Source: Colimorpha_A sp045543555 (GTDB lineage: Bacteria > Bacillota > Clostridia > Oscillospirales > CAG-272). Taken from it: 64,000 nt of DNA. Shown here piece by piece: positions 18,933-26,857 of the stretch. The notes beneath the pieces are model-generated. The model saw nothing but the letters and a program-made list of their open reading frames with translations, had not been told where the DNA came from and ran no database searches. Numbering within the stretch: the first letter of the stretch is position 1; each line of letters starts with the position of its first letter. Both the position numbers and the translations under genes were made by a program. Where the stretch lies: assembly GCA_045543555.1 (NCBI GenBank), contig JAZQMQ010000019.1, positions 12,446 through 76,445 of the forward strand, written 5' to 3'.

Positions 18933-18960
18933 TTTTCTTCATCCTTTCAAAATATAAAAT

Positions 18961-18987
18961 AAAAACACCCGAACAACAGTCCGAGCG
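18961..18987 (-). terminator. Riboswitch-controlled terminator before dapA
   Basis: On the minus strand CGCTCGGAC and GTTCGGGTG form a 9-bp stem (several G:U pairs) with loop TGTT, followed by TTTTT. It lies between the lysine aptamer and the dapA ribosome site, the expected place for the expression platform. Confidence 0.8.
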
Positions 18988-19032
18988 TCAGATGAATACA
19001 AAGCACAAGGGTACTCTGCCCTTCTTTGTGAA

Positions 19033-19196
19033 ACATATAACGCTCCGCCGTTTTCTACGGCGACAGTTCAGCAAATGTTATTTGAAGAACCAAGACAGGA
19101 CGGCATCTCTGTCTTTCGGCGGCTTCACCTTTTACAAAAACGCCCTGTGCCACGGGGCTTTTTTGTTTTTGCTACTCTTTTCTGCCGCGCCTTTAC
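19033..19196 (-). ncRNA. Lysine riboswitch (L box) upstream of dapA
   Basis: The leader transcript contains the conserved L-box parts in order: AGGCGCG at the P1 side, the loop-E-like AAGAGTAGC, GCCGCCGAA with GACAG...CTGTC closing the next stem, then CTGTCGCC...GGCGGAGCG. It is followed by a terminator and the dapA-dapB-lysA operon, and preceded by a sigma-A promoter. Family knowledge says lysine binding favours the terminator. Aptamer limits are approximate. Confidence 0.85.
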
Positions 19197-19209
19197 TATG
19201 TTCGATAGT

Positions 19210-19238
19210 ATTCTACCATATGATTTCGGCTATGTCAA
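19210..19238 (-). promoter_or_regulatory. Sigma-A promoter of the lysine operon
   Basis: On the minus strand TTGACA (19233-19238), 17 bp, TAGAAT (19210-19215). Transcription would begin just upstream of the riboswitch aptamer. Confidence 0.88.
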
Positions 19239-19415
19239 TAGGGGATTTAAAAATAAAATACGAGAAGTCGGACAGATAATGAATTCCCGTGGGAATTTCA
19301 GGGGAAACAAATGAAAACTCGGTGTTAATTTTGAGGGAGAATCGCGGGACGACTTTTTTGATCAAAGGTGATATCCTATTATTGCCGCAAGCGATACGGC
19401 AAGAAAGGAGAAGAA

Positions 19416-20633
19416 ATGTTCAGCGAGAAACAAAAGCTATATCTGAAAAACGCAAATCACCGTTGGAATATCAAAACGGGTGCTACGCGTTCCGGAAAAA
19501 CCTACTGTGATTACTTTGTTATTCCAAAAAGGATCAGGGCGTGCAGGGGCGAGGGTCTTATCGTGCTTATCGGAAGCACCGTTTCGACACTTTGCAGAAA
19601 TATTCTCGATCCTATGCGAAGCATTTGGGGAGAATATTTCGTCGGGAAGCCCGGAGGAAACGATACCGTGATGCTGTTCGGAAAGAAATGCTGGCTTATA
19701 GGCGCTTCGCGATCCGATCAAGCAGCCAAGCTTCAGGGAAGCGGGATCGAATATGCATACGGTGATGAGATTACTACGTGGAGCGAAAATGTTTTTCAGA
19801 TGCTCAAAAGCCGTCTTGACAAGGACCATTCTGTTTTCGACGGTACCTGCAATCCCGAGGGGCCTGAGCATTGGTTCAAAAAATTTCTCGACAGCGACGC
19901 TGACATTTTTCACCAAAGCTACGTTATAGATGATAATCCCTTTCTCAGTCCAAGCTTCATATTGTCACTCAAAAAGGAGTACGAAGGTACGGTCTACTAC
20001 GACCGATATATTATGGGCAAATGGAGAGCGGCTGAGGGTATCATTTACAGACGCTTTGCCGATGATCCGAGCGGCTTTATAATACCGCGGGACGACGAAA
20101 GGTTAAAAGGTCTTTCAAAGGTGACCGTCGGAGTTGACTTCGGCGGAAACAAGAGTGGCTCTGCCTTCGTCGCCTGCGGAACGGTAGGTAACTACGAAAG
20201 TATCACGGTGCTCAGCTCCGAGCTTCACCGTGATCTGATCGATTCGGATATGCTCGGAGAACGCTTCTGCGATTTTATTGAATCTGTGGAAGCACTTTAC
20301 GGAAGCGTTGATGCGGCGTACTGTGACAATGCAGAGCCAATACTGATAAGAAGTCTGAAAAAGACCGCAAGAAACAGAGGACTTACGGTATCGGTGCGGC
20401 TCGCTAAAAAATCCTCCGTTAACGACCGTATAAGGCTCGTTTGCCGCCTTATGTCGCAAAAACGCTTCTTTCTTACAGATCAAGCGTCGAGTGTCAAGGA
20501 CGCTCTGATGAGTGCGGTTTACGATAGCGCGGGAATTTCCGACACCCGTCTTGATAACGGAACGTCGGATATCGACTCACTTGACGCACTTGAATACTCT
20601 ATTGAGCGTGACTCAATGAAGCTTATCGGTTAA
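19416..20633 (+). CDS. terL: Phage-type terminase large subunit
   Basis: A 405-residue DNA-packaging motor. The ATPase half has Walker A GATRSGKT (residues 22-29) and Walker B ending in AYGDE (Asp117-Glu118). The nuclease half begins VGVDFGG with metal-binding Asp241 and continues to AAYCDNAEP and the C-terminal DIDSLDALEYSIE. Both catalytic halves look intact. Start 19416 is chosen for AAAGGAG at 19404-19410; upstream in-frame codons lack a ribosome site. No small terminase gene precedes it: the 170 bp upstream have no open frame. It opens the compact phage-derived block. Confidence 0.9.
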   Translation: MFSEKQKLYLKNANHRWNIKTGATRSGKTYCDYFVIPKRIRACRGEGLIVLIGSTVSTLCRNILDPMRSIWGEYFVGKPGGNDTVMLFGKKCWLIGASRSDQAAKLQGSGIEYAYGDEITTWSENVFQMLKSRLDKDHSVFDGTCNPEGPEHWFKKFLDSDADIFHQSYVIDDNPFLSPSFILSLKKEYEGTVYYDRYIMGKWRAAEGIIYRRFADDPSGFIIPRDDERLKGLSKVTVGVDFGGNKSGSAFVACGTVGNYESITVLSSELHRDLIDSDMLGERFCDFIESVEALYGSVDAAYCDNAEPILIRSLKKTARNRGLTVSVRLAKKSSVNDRIRLVCRLMSQKRFFLTDQASSVKDALMSAVYDSAGISDTRLDNGTSDIDSLDALEYSIERDSMKLIG

Positions 20634-20738
20634 GACCCAAAACGGTATTACCGTGTCCGCCTGCCGTGGCGTAAATACGGCGTAAAACACACGCTAATAT
20701 ATATTTTCAAACTATTTTTAAAACAAAGGAGACAAAAA

Positions 20739-21626
20739 ATGAACGAACTCAATTACGCAAAAACATATTCCGAAGCACTTGCACAGGCATTCCCCTACGC
20801 GCTGAATTTCGGTGCGCTTTACGCAACCCCCAACAACGGAAGATATCGCTTTAAGGGCGGCAAGACCGTCGAGATCCCCGTCATTAACACTACGGGCAGA
20901 GTTGATTCCGACCGTGACACGATGGATCCTCTCGTAAGAAATTACGAAAACACTTGGGAAAGCAAGGAGCTGACCAATCAAAGAAAGTGGTCTACACTTA
21001 TTCATCCTGCAGACGTTGATCAGACCGATTACGCTGCAACCATCTCGAAGATCACCTCGGTCTTCAATAATGAACATAAGTTCCCCGAAATGGACGCTTA
21101 CACCGTTTCGAAGATCTATTCCGATTGGACCGGTCTCGGAAAGAGTGCAGTTTCTGTTTCTCTCACCGCAGAGAATATCCTCTCCACCTTCGACGACCTT
21201 ATGGCTGATATGACAGAAAAGAGAGTTCCCGTATGCGGACGTATACTCTACGTTACCCCAGCGGTAATGAAGCTTCTCAAGGCCTCCTCCGCTATTGGCA
21301 GAAGCCTTAACGTAAAGACCGAAAGCGGTCAGATCAACCGCACCGTTACCATGCTTGACGGTGTGACTGTTGTTGAAGTTCCGGCATCTCTTATGAAGAC
21401 GAGCTACAGCTTTGAAAACGGTTGGGCGGTTGCAGGAAATGCTGCACAGATCGGTATGCTTCTCATTCATCCCGAGTCTGTAATTACCCCCGTAAGCTAT
21501 GAATTTGCCTGCATTGATGAGCCCTCTGCAGCAACAGGCGGCAAATATGCTTATTTTGAGGAAAGCTTTGAGGACGTTTTTGTTCTCAACCGACGCGCAG
21601 ACGGTATTGCATTCGTCCTCAACTGA
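20739..21626 (+). CDS. Phage major capsid protein
   Basis: A 295-residue protein starting MNELNYAKTYSEALAQAF, with the segment GGKTVEIPVINTTGRVD and the repeated pattern of bulky beta/alpha elements seen in Firmicutes phage capsid proteins; it ends in a short hydrophobic VFVLNRRADGIAFVLN. No N-terminal protease-cleaved delta domain is obvious, in line with the separate scaffold gene found downstream. The gene lies between terminase and portal, an unusual place, as phage capsid genes normally follow portal and scaffold. AAAGGAG precedes the ATG. A perfect palindrome follows it. The capsid call rests on family resemblance, not a motif. Confidence 0.75.
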   Translation: MNELNYAKTYSEALAQAFPYALNFGALYATPNNGRYRFKGGKTVEIPVINTTGRVDSDRDTMDPLVRNYENTWESKELTNQRKWSTLIHPADVDQTDYAATISKITSVFNNEHKFPEMDAYTVSKIYSDWTGLGKSAVSVSLTAENILSTFDDLMADMTEKRVPVCGRILYVTPAVMKLLKASSAIGRSLNVKTESGQINRTVTMLDGVTVVEVPASLMKTSYSFENGWAVAGNAAQIGMLLIHPESVITPVSYEFACIDEPSAATGGKYAYFEESFEDVFVLNRRADGIAFVLN

Positions 21627-21643
21627 TCTATTCTCAAGTAAAC

Positions 21644-21671
21644 TGCGGGATGCCGAGCTCGGCATCCCGCA
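21644..21671 (+). other. Perfect 28-bp palindrome between capsid and portal genes
   Basis: GCGGGATGCCGAG followed at once by its reverse complement, with one further T:A pair outside, forms a very stable stem with almost no loop. It is followed by AAAATC and not by T residues, so it is not a standard terminator. It may stabilise the capsid mRNA 3' end or partly stop transcription, which would give more capsid than portal protein. Confidence 0.7.
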
Positions 21672-21701
21672 AAATCAAAATACAATATCGGAGGTACAGT
21701 T

Positions 21702-23042
21702 TTGAAAATACAGAACGCCATATATAATTTTTTGAGCAGGAACCGTGAAAAGCTCAATTCCGAGGGCATTTCCGAATCCGAGATAAGTACAGAATTGAAC
21801 CGTATTGCGTACAGCTACGACATTTATTGCGGAAGGGCGCCTTGGACAAAGTGCGGAAAAAGCTCACTCAACCTTGCATCAGGCATTGTGTCGGAGCTAT
21901 CAAGGCTTACATTGACGGAATTTGAGCTTCTATACGGTAATGAAGCTCAGGACCTTATGCTGAAAAAGGTTTTTGACGGCTTTGAAGGACGAGTAAGAGA
22001 AAGCGTCGAAGCCGCTTGTGCAACCGGCGGTGTGATCTTCAAGCCATATTTCGACGGCAATAAGCTCGGCATTGAGACTATCCTTCCTTTAAATTTTATT
22101 CCCCTCGGTTATGACGGAAACTGTAACATAAACGAATGTGCGTTTATTTACAGGGCTTCCTGCGGTGGCAAGAAATACGTTCGTATCGAGGAGCATACAA
22201 GAAAGGGAGATAAATACGTAATAACAAATAAAGCCTTCTCAAACGACGGCAACTTGACCCCCTGCCCTCTGAGCATCGTTGATGATTGGAAAAAGATCTG
22301 TCCTTACTGCGAGATTAAGGGCCTGAGGAAACCGCTTTTTTCATATTTCGGTATTCCGGGCGGAAATTTCGGGGCACAATGCGGATTTCTCGGTGTTCCC
22401 GTTTTCAGACGTGCAGAGGAGCTTATCAAGGAAGCTGACAAGCAGTTTGAACGTCTGATCTGGGAGTTTGAAGGCGGAGAGCTTGCCATAGATGCAAGTG
22501 AAGATGCTTTCAGAACAGGCAAGGACGGTAAGCCTCATTTACCTACGGGAAAGGAACGACTGTACCGCACAAATGCTCTTGACGCTTGCTGCTCCTCAAA
22601 CGAGCTGCTTAAGGTATTTTCTCCCGACCTGCGCGACAGATCCATAATTAACGGTCTTAACAGGATCGTTATGTTTATCGAGGATGCCTGCGGGATCGCC
22701 AGAGGAACCTTTTCAGATCCTTCAGAGGTTGCAAAAACCGCAACAGAGGTGAGAGCATCAAGACAGAGGACGTATTCAACCGTAAGAGCGATCCAGTCGT
22801 CGCTCGAGCGAGCACTTTACGAGCTGCTTGATGCGGTAAATTCCATTGCGTATCTTTACGGAATATGGAGAAAAGGCGCTTCTTTCTCTGTTTTTATGGG
22901 TGACGGAGTGCTTAACGACGAGGAAAGTGTAAAGCAATCGCAGAGAGAGGACGTAAAATACGGCATATTATCCGCCGATGAATTTAAAGACCGTTGGTAC
23001 GGCAATATGACAGGAGGTAAACATGAAAAGAGAATTTCTTGA
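21702..23042 (+). CDS. Phage portal protein (SPP1/gp6-like)
   Basis: A 446-residue portal. The diagnostic middle part is visible: GGVIFKPYFDGN (residues ~105-116), LPLNFIPLGYD, the FEGGELAIDASEDAF segment (~265), and the stem-helix region SLERALYELLDAVNSIAYLYG near 370. The frame starts with TTG at 21702; GGAGG at 21690-21694 sits 7 bp upstream and decides this start. It follows the capsid gene, reversing the usual order. Its end overlaps the scaffold gene by 20 bp. The portal forms the dodecameric DNA entry vertex. Confidence 0.85.
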   Translation: MKIQNAIYNFLSRNREKLNSEGISESEISTELNRIAYSYDIYCGRAPWTKCGKSSLNLASGIVSELSRLTLTEFELLYGNEAQDLMLKKVFDGFEGRVRESVEAACATGGVIFKPYFDGNKLGIETILPLNFIPLGYDGNCNINECAFIYRASCGGKKYVRIEEHTRKGDKYVITNKAFSNDGNLTPCPLSIVDDWKKICPYCEIKGLRKPLFSYFGIPGGNFGAQCGFLGVPVFRRAEELIKEADKQFERLIWEFEGGELAIDASEDAFRTGKDGKPHLPTGKERLYRTNALDACCSSNELLKVFSPDLRDRSIINGLNRIVMFIEDACGIARGTFSDPSEVAKTATEVRASRQRTYSTVRAIQSSLERALYELLDAVNSIAYLYGIWRKGASFSVFMGDGVLNDEESVKQSQREDVKYGILSADEFKDRWYGNMTGGKHEKRIS

Positions 23043-23463
23043 AGGGCTCGGGCTTACAAAGGAGCAAACTGATGCCATTATGTCTGAACACGGAAGGGGT
23101 CTTGAAGCGCTGAAGTCAAGAAACGCAGAGCTTGAGACGATAAATACCGGCTATGAAGAACTGAAAAAAGAAAAGGAGGCATTACTTTCAGAGCTTGAAG
23201 GTGAACACGCAAGTCATTCGTCATTTAAAAAGAGTGTTATTTGCGAGCTTGTTGATAATGCGCATCCCTCATCTTCTCTTGCAAGAGATGAGCTTATCAG
23301 ACGTCTTGAAAATTGCAGCGTAACAGAAATATACGATACTTTAAGCAAGCTGCGTATAACCGATCCGTCTGCATTTTCTGATGATAACGATCATCCAATT
23401 TTCTCTTCCGTGTCCCGAAGCGAAGAAATTACTGCTCCCATAAGCTTTGTCAGAAGGAGATAA
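23023..23463 (+). CDS. GP20-like phage scaffold protein
   Basis: A 146-residue charged protein with a central coiled coil (residues ~25-65, SRNAELETINTGYEELKKEK) and the typical start MKREFLEGLGLTKEQTDAIMSEHG. This matches the minor structural protein GP20 family of scaffolds, which guide capsid assembly and leave the particle. The C-terminal basic SFVRRR could contact the capsid protein. It overlaps the portal gene by 20 bp and is 2 bp before the connector gene, which implies tight coupling. It lies after portal and capsid, not between them. Confidence 0.7.
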   Translation: MKREFLEGLGLTKEQTDAIMSEHGRGLEALKSRNAELETINTGYEELKKEKEALLSELEGEHASHSSFKKSVICELVDNAHPSSSLARDELIRRLENCSVTEIYDTLSKLRITDPSAFSDDNDHPIFSSVSRSEEITAPISFVRRR

Positions 23464-23465
23464 AA

Positions 23466-23861
23466 ATGAAATACATTTGCTATGAATACTACGTTTCAAA
23501 TTTTGGCGGAAGCCTTGTGCCCGAGGACGAGTTTGGTTATCTAGCTGATGCGGCTGAAACAATAATTGACATACTGGTTACCACTCCTGTTATTAATGTA
23601 ACCGAAAATGTAAAAAAAGCCGCTGCCTATGAACTTGAGACACTGTATAGCCAGGGAGGAACCGATGCGCTTACCGGACTTGCAACAATCACCTCCGGTA
23701 TCGATGAAAAGCTCGGTGATTATGCTCTCGGTACCCCTTACGTTTCAAATGAAAAACGAATATACTCCGTAGGAGGTGTTCCTGTAGCCGGCCTTACTCT
23801 TGCACTTCTGAAAAAAGAAGGACTTATGGGCAGATGTGTATATACGGAGGAGACACTATGA
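23466..23861 (+). CDS. Head-tail connector-like protein
   Basis: A 131-residue protein in the position of a head completion or connector protein. The pattern EDEFGYLADAAETIIDIL followed by VKKAAAYELETLYSQGG is a run of helices like that of gp6/Gp15-type adaptors, which bind under the portal. No catalytic motif. An AAGGAG site precedes it. The following gene overlaps its end by 4 bp (ATGA). The connector role is inferred from position and helix pattern only. Confidence 0.55.
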   Translation: MKYICYEYYVSNFGGSLVPEDEFGYLADAAETIIDILVTTPVINVTENVKKAAAYELETLYSQGGTDALTGLATITSGIDEKLGDYALGTPYVSNEKRIYSVGGVPVAGLTLALLKKEGLMGRCVYTEETL

Positions 23862-24241
23862 AGCAATTTTTAAATTCTGCTCTTACATTATACATCCCCA
23901 AGGACGACGGATCATACTCAAGGCGAGTTGTCACATCTGTTATGGCGGACAAGACGGAATCACTCACAGACGGAATTAAGGTCGATATACGCATACCGCT
24001 TTATTTCAAAAGAGGACAGAAATACGTGTCACCCGAACGTTTCGACCACAAAAAAAGCGCTCACTTTACGGTTTTTTTAGGACAGAAGTTGGTAATCGGC
24101 AATTCGGAGAGCGAAGCTCCTCCCGATGATGCACTGAACCTATTAACGCTAAGCATAAAAGCGCTGGGAAGCAGACGTCTTCATCATTTGAAAATATACG
24201 CAGCAAGCAAAATACCCGAGGAGGGATACTATTATGAATGA
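23858..24241 (+). CDS. Small phage structural protein, beta-rich
   Basis: A 127-residue protein beginning MKQFLNSALTLYIP. It is beta-rich (SRRVVTSVMADKTE, KVDIRIPLYFKRGQKYV) and lies where phages place a second head-closure or minor tail protein. ATG at 23858 overlaps the upstream stop and has GGAGGAG in front. I do not recognise a named family. Its end overlaps the next gene by 8 bp. Confidence 0.5.
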   Translation: MKQFLNSALTLYIPKDDGSYSRRVVTSVMADKTESLTDGIKVDIRIPLYFKRGQKYVSPERFDHKKSAHFTVFLGQKLVIGNSESEAPPDDALNLLTLSIKALGSRRLHHLKIYAASKIPEEGYYYE

Positions 24242-24581
24242 ACTTATTATAAAAAAGGTCACGCTCAACGTGACAATCAACGGCATTGATTTTCCCTTTA
24301 TTGCAGACAGCACCTTTGCAATGAAAATATCCTCTTTGGCAAAGGAAGCATTGAAGCGGGCGGATATGTGTGCATTGACCGGCTGTAATGATTATACAGA
24401 AGCGTCGAAATTTTTGTCCCACGCGGTAGATACGCTCATCGGAGAAGGCTCCACACAGAAAATATTCGGCACGGAGATCCCCGATCCTGTTGATCTGTGT
24501 GATGTTCTCGGATTGATTGCGGATATTTTCCACGGCTACCGCAGAGAAAGAATCAGAAGATTAAAGGGGGGATATGAATGA
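24234..24581 (+). CDS. Small phage-cluster protein, possible tail chaperone-like
   Basis: A 115-residue protein beginning MNELIIKKVTLNVTINGIDF, with a beta N-terminal third and helical remainder. The size and position resemble small tail-assembly proteins, but no tail tube or tape-measure gene follows, so that role is doubtful here. It overlaps the upstream gene by 8 bp and the next by 4 bp (ATGA). No family named with confidence. Confidence 0.45.
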   Translation: MNELIIKKVTLNVTINGIDFPFIADSTFAMKISSLAKEALKRADMCALTGCNDYTEASKFLSHAVDTLIGEGSTQKIFGTEIPDPVDLCDVLGLIADIFHGYRRERIRRLKGGYE

Positions 24582-24874
24582 GAAGAGGATCAACTCCGAC
24601 CTTCACTGTAAATATGCCCGCCCACTCCTCCTGCTTCAGTCGGGTAACAGTTGTATTTGTTCAAAACGGTAAGGTCGTTCTTACTATCGAAAATGAAGAT
24701 CTGATTTTTAATGACTACAATCTCACATTTACACTCAGCGAGGATCAGAGCTTTATGTTTGAAGCAGGTCACATTGCAGAGCTTCAGCTTCGTGCGGTTA
24801 CAAACCTCGGACAGATAGTAGTATCCGACATAAAGCAGATTGCTGTTACTAAAAAATATCCCGAGGACATATAA
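24578..24874 (+). CDS. Small beta-sandwich protein, fibre-base type
   Basis: A 98-residue protein starting MRRGSTPTFTVNMP, then alternating strands (VTVVFVQNGKVVLTIE, LTFTLSEDQSFMF, IAELQLRAVT). Proteins with this start are commonly seen next to collagen-like fibre, holin and amidase genes in Clostridia phages, and may sit at the base of a receptor-binding structure. This link is from remembered family context, not from a motif with known function. It overlaps the preceding gene by 4 bp. Confidence 0.5.
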   Translation: MRRGSTPTFTVNMPAHSSCFSRVTVVFVQNGKVVLTIENEDLIFNDYNLTFTLSEDQSFMFEAGHIAELQLRAVTNLGQIVVSDIKQIAVTKKYPEDI

Positions 24875-24892
24875 AATTGAAAGGAGTCTTCC

Positions 24893-25192
24893 ATGAACGA
24901 ACATTTTACAATTGATTTTGCCGACGCTGTTGTCATTAAAGAAAGTGTCGGAAATATAAAAATAGGAAATATCGCCACCGGAAAAAGTAATGTAATTGTA
25001 CGACACGATTCCGACGGTATGCTTATTCTCGATTTTACACTTGAAAAGGGCGACAAGGGCGATAAAGGAGACACGGGTCCTTCAGGATATAATCCTGTGA
25101 GAGGAACTGATTATTGGACCGAGGCAGATAAGAACATGATCATAAGCGACGTTCTTGCTTCTCTTCCTAATGCAAGCGGGGTGAGTTTCTGA
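24893..25192 (+). CDS. Short collagen-like repeat protein (fibre segment)
   Basis: A 99-residue protein with a beta-rich head (residues 1-50), a short collagen-type Gly-X-Y run GDKGDKGDTGPSG (~60-72), and the tail motif RGTDYWTEADKNMI common in Firmicutes phage fibres. It is likely to trimerise. Its stop overlaps the next start by one base. AAAGGAG precedes the ATG. Probable part of a host-binding fibre. Confidence 0.65.
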   Translation: MNEHFTIDFADAVVIKESVGNIKIGNIATGKSNVIVRHDSDGMLILDFTLEKGDKGDKGDTGPSGYNPVRGTDYWTEADKNMIISDVLASLPNASGVSF

Positions 25193-25725
25193 TGGCTAAT
25201 GAATATTCAGTGAATCAGTCTGATCTGCTTGCGATAGCAGATACAATCAGAGAAAAGTCAAAGACAAGCGATCCCATCGTATTTCCCGAAGGCTTTTCTG
25301 AGGCAATAGCAAGTATTGGGGGCTTGCCAGATAACATAACCCATTTAGCTACGGGTACATATACATTTGCAAGTGATACGGCAGGAGATACAACTATTAC
25401 GCACAATCTTGGAGTAGCACCACATTTTTTTATGTTTGTAAAACAAGGCAGATTTGAGGCACATAGTTCACAAAAAAGAATGCTTTGTCAATTATATGTT
25501 AACAAATCGATTGGTAATTACGCTGGTACTATATGGAAATGTTGTTTTGGTGGCACAAGCACAAATCCTTCATCAATGCTTACCATTGATGAAACGGGAG
25601 TAGATTCGGGCTTTAAAAAGCCCGACACAACCGTTTTTACAGTTTCGGGAAGAGAGGCATACAATCAAATGTATATCGGCGGTGACACTTTCAACTGGAT
25701 ATGCGGCAGATGTGGCAGCTTTTAA
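25192..25725 (+). CDS. Probable fibre/receptor-binding protein
   Basis: A 177-residue protein. The N-terminal SDLLAIADTIREKSKTSDPI segment is a frequent phage tail-fibre module in Firmicutes, followed by a beta-rich region with aromatic residues that ends WICGRCGSF. The central part (about 25330-25725) is visibly more AT-rich than the genes before it, which suggests recent replacement of the receptor-binding tip. No enzyme motif. Confidence 0.55.
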   Translation: MANEYSVNQSDLLAIADTIREKSKTSDPIVFPEGFSEAIASIGGLPDNITHLATGTYTFASDTAGDTTITHNLGVAPHFFMFVKQGRFEAHSSQKRMLCQLYVNKSIGNYAGTIWKCCFGGTSTNPSSMLTIDETGVDSGFKKPDTTVFTVSGREAYNQMYIGGDTFNWICGRCGSF

Positions 25726-25737
25726 GGGGTGGTAAAT

Positions 25738-25986
25738 ATGAGATATTACAAGATTATTGAAAACGGATATCTTCTCGCAATCGGCACGGGTGCAGGTGGC
25801 ATCGAGATAACCGAGGACGAATACAACTCTCTGCTGACACACATCCGCAATTGTCCTATAGCAGAGGAAGGCTACGGCTATCGTCTTAAAGAGGACTTGA
25901 CTTGGGAGCTTTATGAGTTACCTATTGTCGAGGAAACCGAGATAAGTTCGGACGAGCTTATGACTATACTTGAGGGGGTGCTTTGA
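25738..25986 (+). CDS. Small protein of the fibre region
   Basis: An 82-residue acidic protein beginning MRYYKIIENGYLLAIGTGAGG, with ITEDEYNSLL following. This start pattern is typical of small accessory proteins beside phage fibre genes in Clostridia, often annotated as XkdX-like or hypothetical. AAGGGGTGG precedes ATG 25738. The next gene begins one base after its stop. Function unknown. Confidence 0.5.
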   Translation: MRYYKIIENGYLLAIGTGAGGIEITEDEYNSLLTHIRNCPIAEEGYGYRLKEDLTWELYELPIVEETEISSDELMTILEGVL

Positions 25987-25987
25987 T

Positions 25988-26392
25988 ATGACAAGAAAAG
26001 AAGCTGAGGCGCTTGTTCAGGCTTTGGTTACGCTCCGTGAGGGTGCTGACGATTCGGTTGCTTCGCTTTCTGTCGGTGCTTATCCGACACTAAAAGCGGA
26101 CGGAACATTTATCAAGGCAGGAACGAGGATCAATCATAACGGCACTATAAAACGTGCTTCGGTTGACATTTGGGACACGGCTGAAAACAATCCCGACAAT
26201 GCTCCTGCTCTTTGGGAAGACATTTCCTACAGAGAGGGATACCGCATTATTCCCGAAACGATTACTTCGGGGACTGCATTTATGAAGAATGAATGCGGAT
26301 GGTGGGGAGATATTGTTTATATTTCTCTGCTTGACAATAACGTATGGACACCTGATGCTTATCCGGGTGGTTGGGAAAGGAGGACGGAATGA
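25988..26392 (+). CDS. Fibre-region protein with aromatic carbohydrate-binding-like C-terminus
   Basis: A 134-residue protein. The N-terminal half has helices (MTRKEAEALVQALVTLREGADD) and a strand region (GTRINHNGTIKRASVDIW). The C-terminal part ends in DNNVWTPDAYPGGWER, which resembles the Trp-rich end of carbohydrate-binding modules of the CBM5/12 type found in many phage and cell-wall proteins. Likely binds a surface glycan. It overlaps the next gene with ATGA. Confidence 0.55.
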   Translation: MTRKEAEALVQALVTLREGADDSVASLSVGAYPTLKADGTFIKAGTRINHNGTIKRASVDIWDTAENNPDNAPALWEDISYREGYRIIPETITSGTAFMKNECGWWGDIVYISLLDNNVWTPDAYPGGWERRTE

Positions 26393-26610
26393 TGGATGAA
26401 CCGATACTCTCCGCACTTTTCTCGCTCTTCGGAACTCTTATAGGCACATTCGGTGGTATCATCACAGGAAGCAAGCTTATGAACTACCGCATAGAACAGC
26501 TGGAAAAAAAGGTAGAAAAGCACAACAACGTAATTGAACGCATCTATCAAGCCGAAGGACACATTGAGGAGCTTCAGCATGATATACGTGATATAAAGAA
26601 TCTCATTTGA
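26389..26610 (+). CDS. Single-helix membrane protein with coiled coil (lysis accessory)
   Basis: A ~73-residue protein with one N-terminal transmembrane helix (LSALFSLFGTLIGTFGGIITG) followed by a coiled coil (YRIEQLEKKVEKHNNVIERIY). This shape is found in holin-associated phage lysis cassettes. AAGGAGG fixes the start at 26389; a second ATG follows immediately. It is directly upstream of a two-helix holin candidate and the amidase. Confidence 0.6.
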   Translation: MMDEPILSALFSLFGTLIGTFGGIITGSKLMNYRIEQLEKKVEKHNNVIERIYQAEGHIEELQHDIRDIKNLI

Positions 26611-26650
26611 TGGTTAATACGACTCAAACGATCAAGTAAGGAGAATAGAT

Positions 26651-26857
26651 ATGAAGGAATTAATGAAAAATATCGCAGCGCTATTTAAGGTAAAAACCAT
26701 TGTAACCATAATCGTAATTATTGTTTTTGCGGTTCTTTCGCTGAAGGGAGACATCACACCAGATAACGTTATGATAGTAATTACTTCGGTAATTGCTTTC
26801 TACTTCGGAACACAGCACGAAAAAGCTCAGATAAAGGGAGATGACGAAAATGTTTAA
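26651..26857 (+). CDS. Putative phage holin
   Basis: A 68-residue protein with two predicted membrane helices (TIVTIIVIIVFAVLSL and VMIVITSVIAFYFGTQ) joined by a short loop and a charged C-terminus. This is the usual holin plan, and its position directly before an N-acetylmuramoyl-L-alanine amidase supports that function. It overlaps the amidase frame by 8 bp. TAAGGAG lies before the start. Confidence 0.7.
   Translation: MKELMKNIAALFKVKTIVTIIVIIVFAVLSLKGDITPDNVMIVITSVIAFYFGTQHEKAQIKGDDENV

Noticed and set aside
18993..19314. Plus-strand open frames opposite the lysine leader
   Set aside because: They run antisense to the riboswitch and promoter, whose conserved motifs explain the sequence; no ribosome sites.
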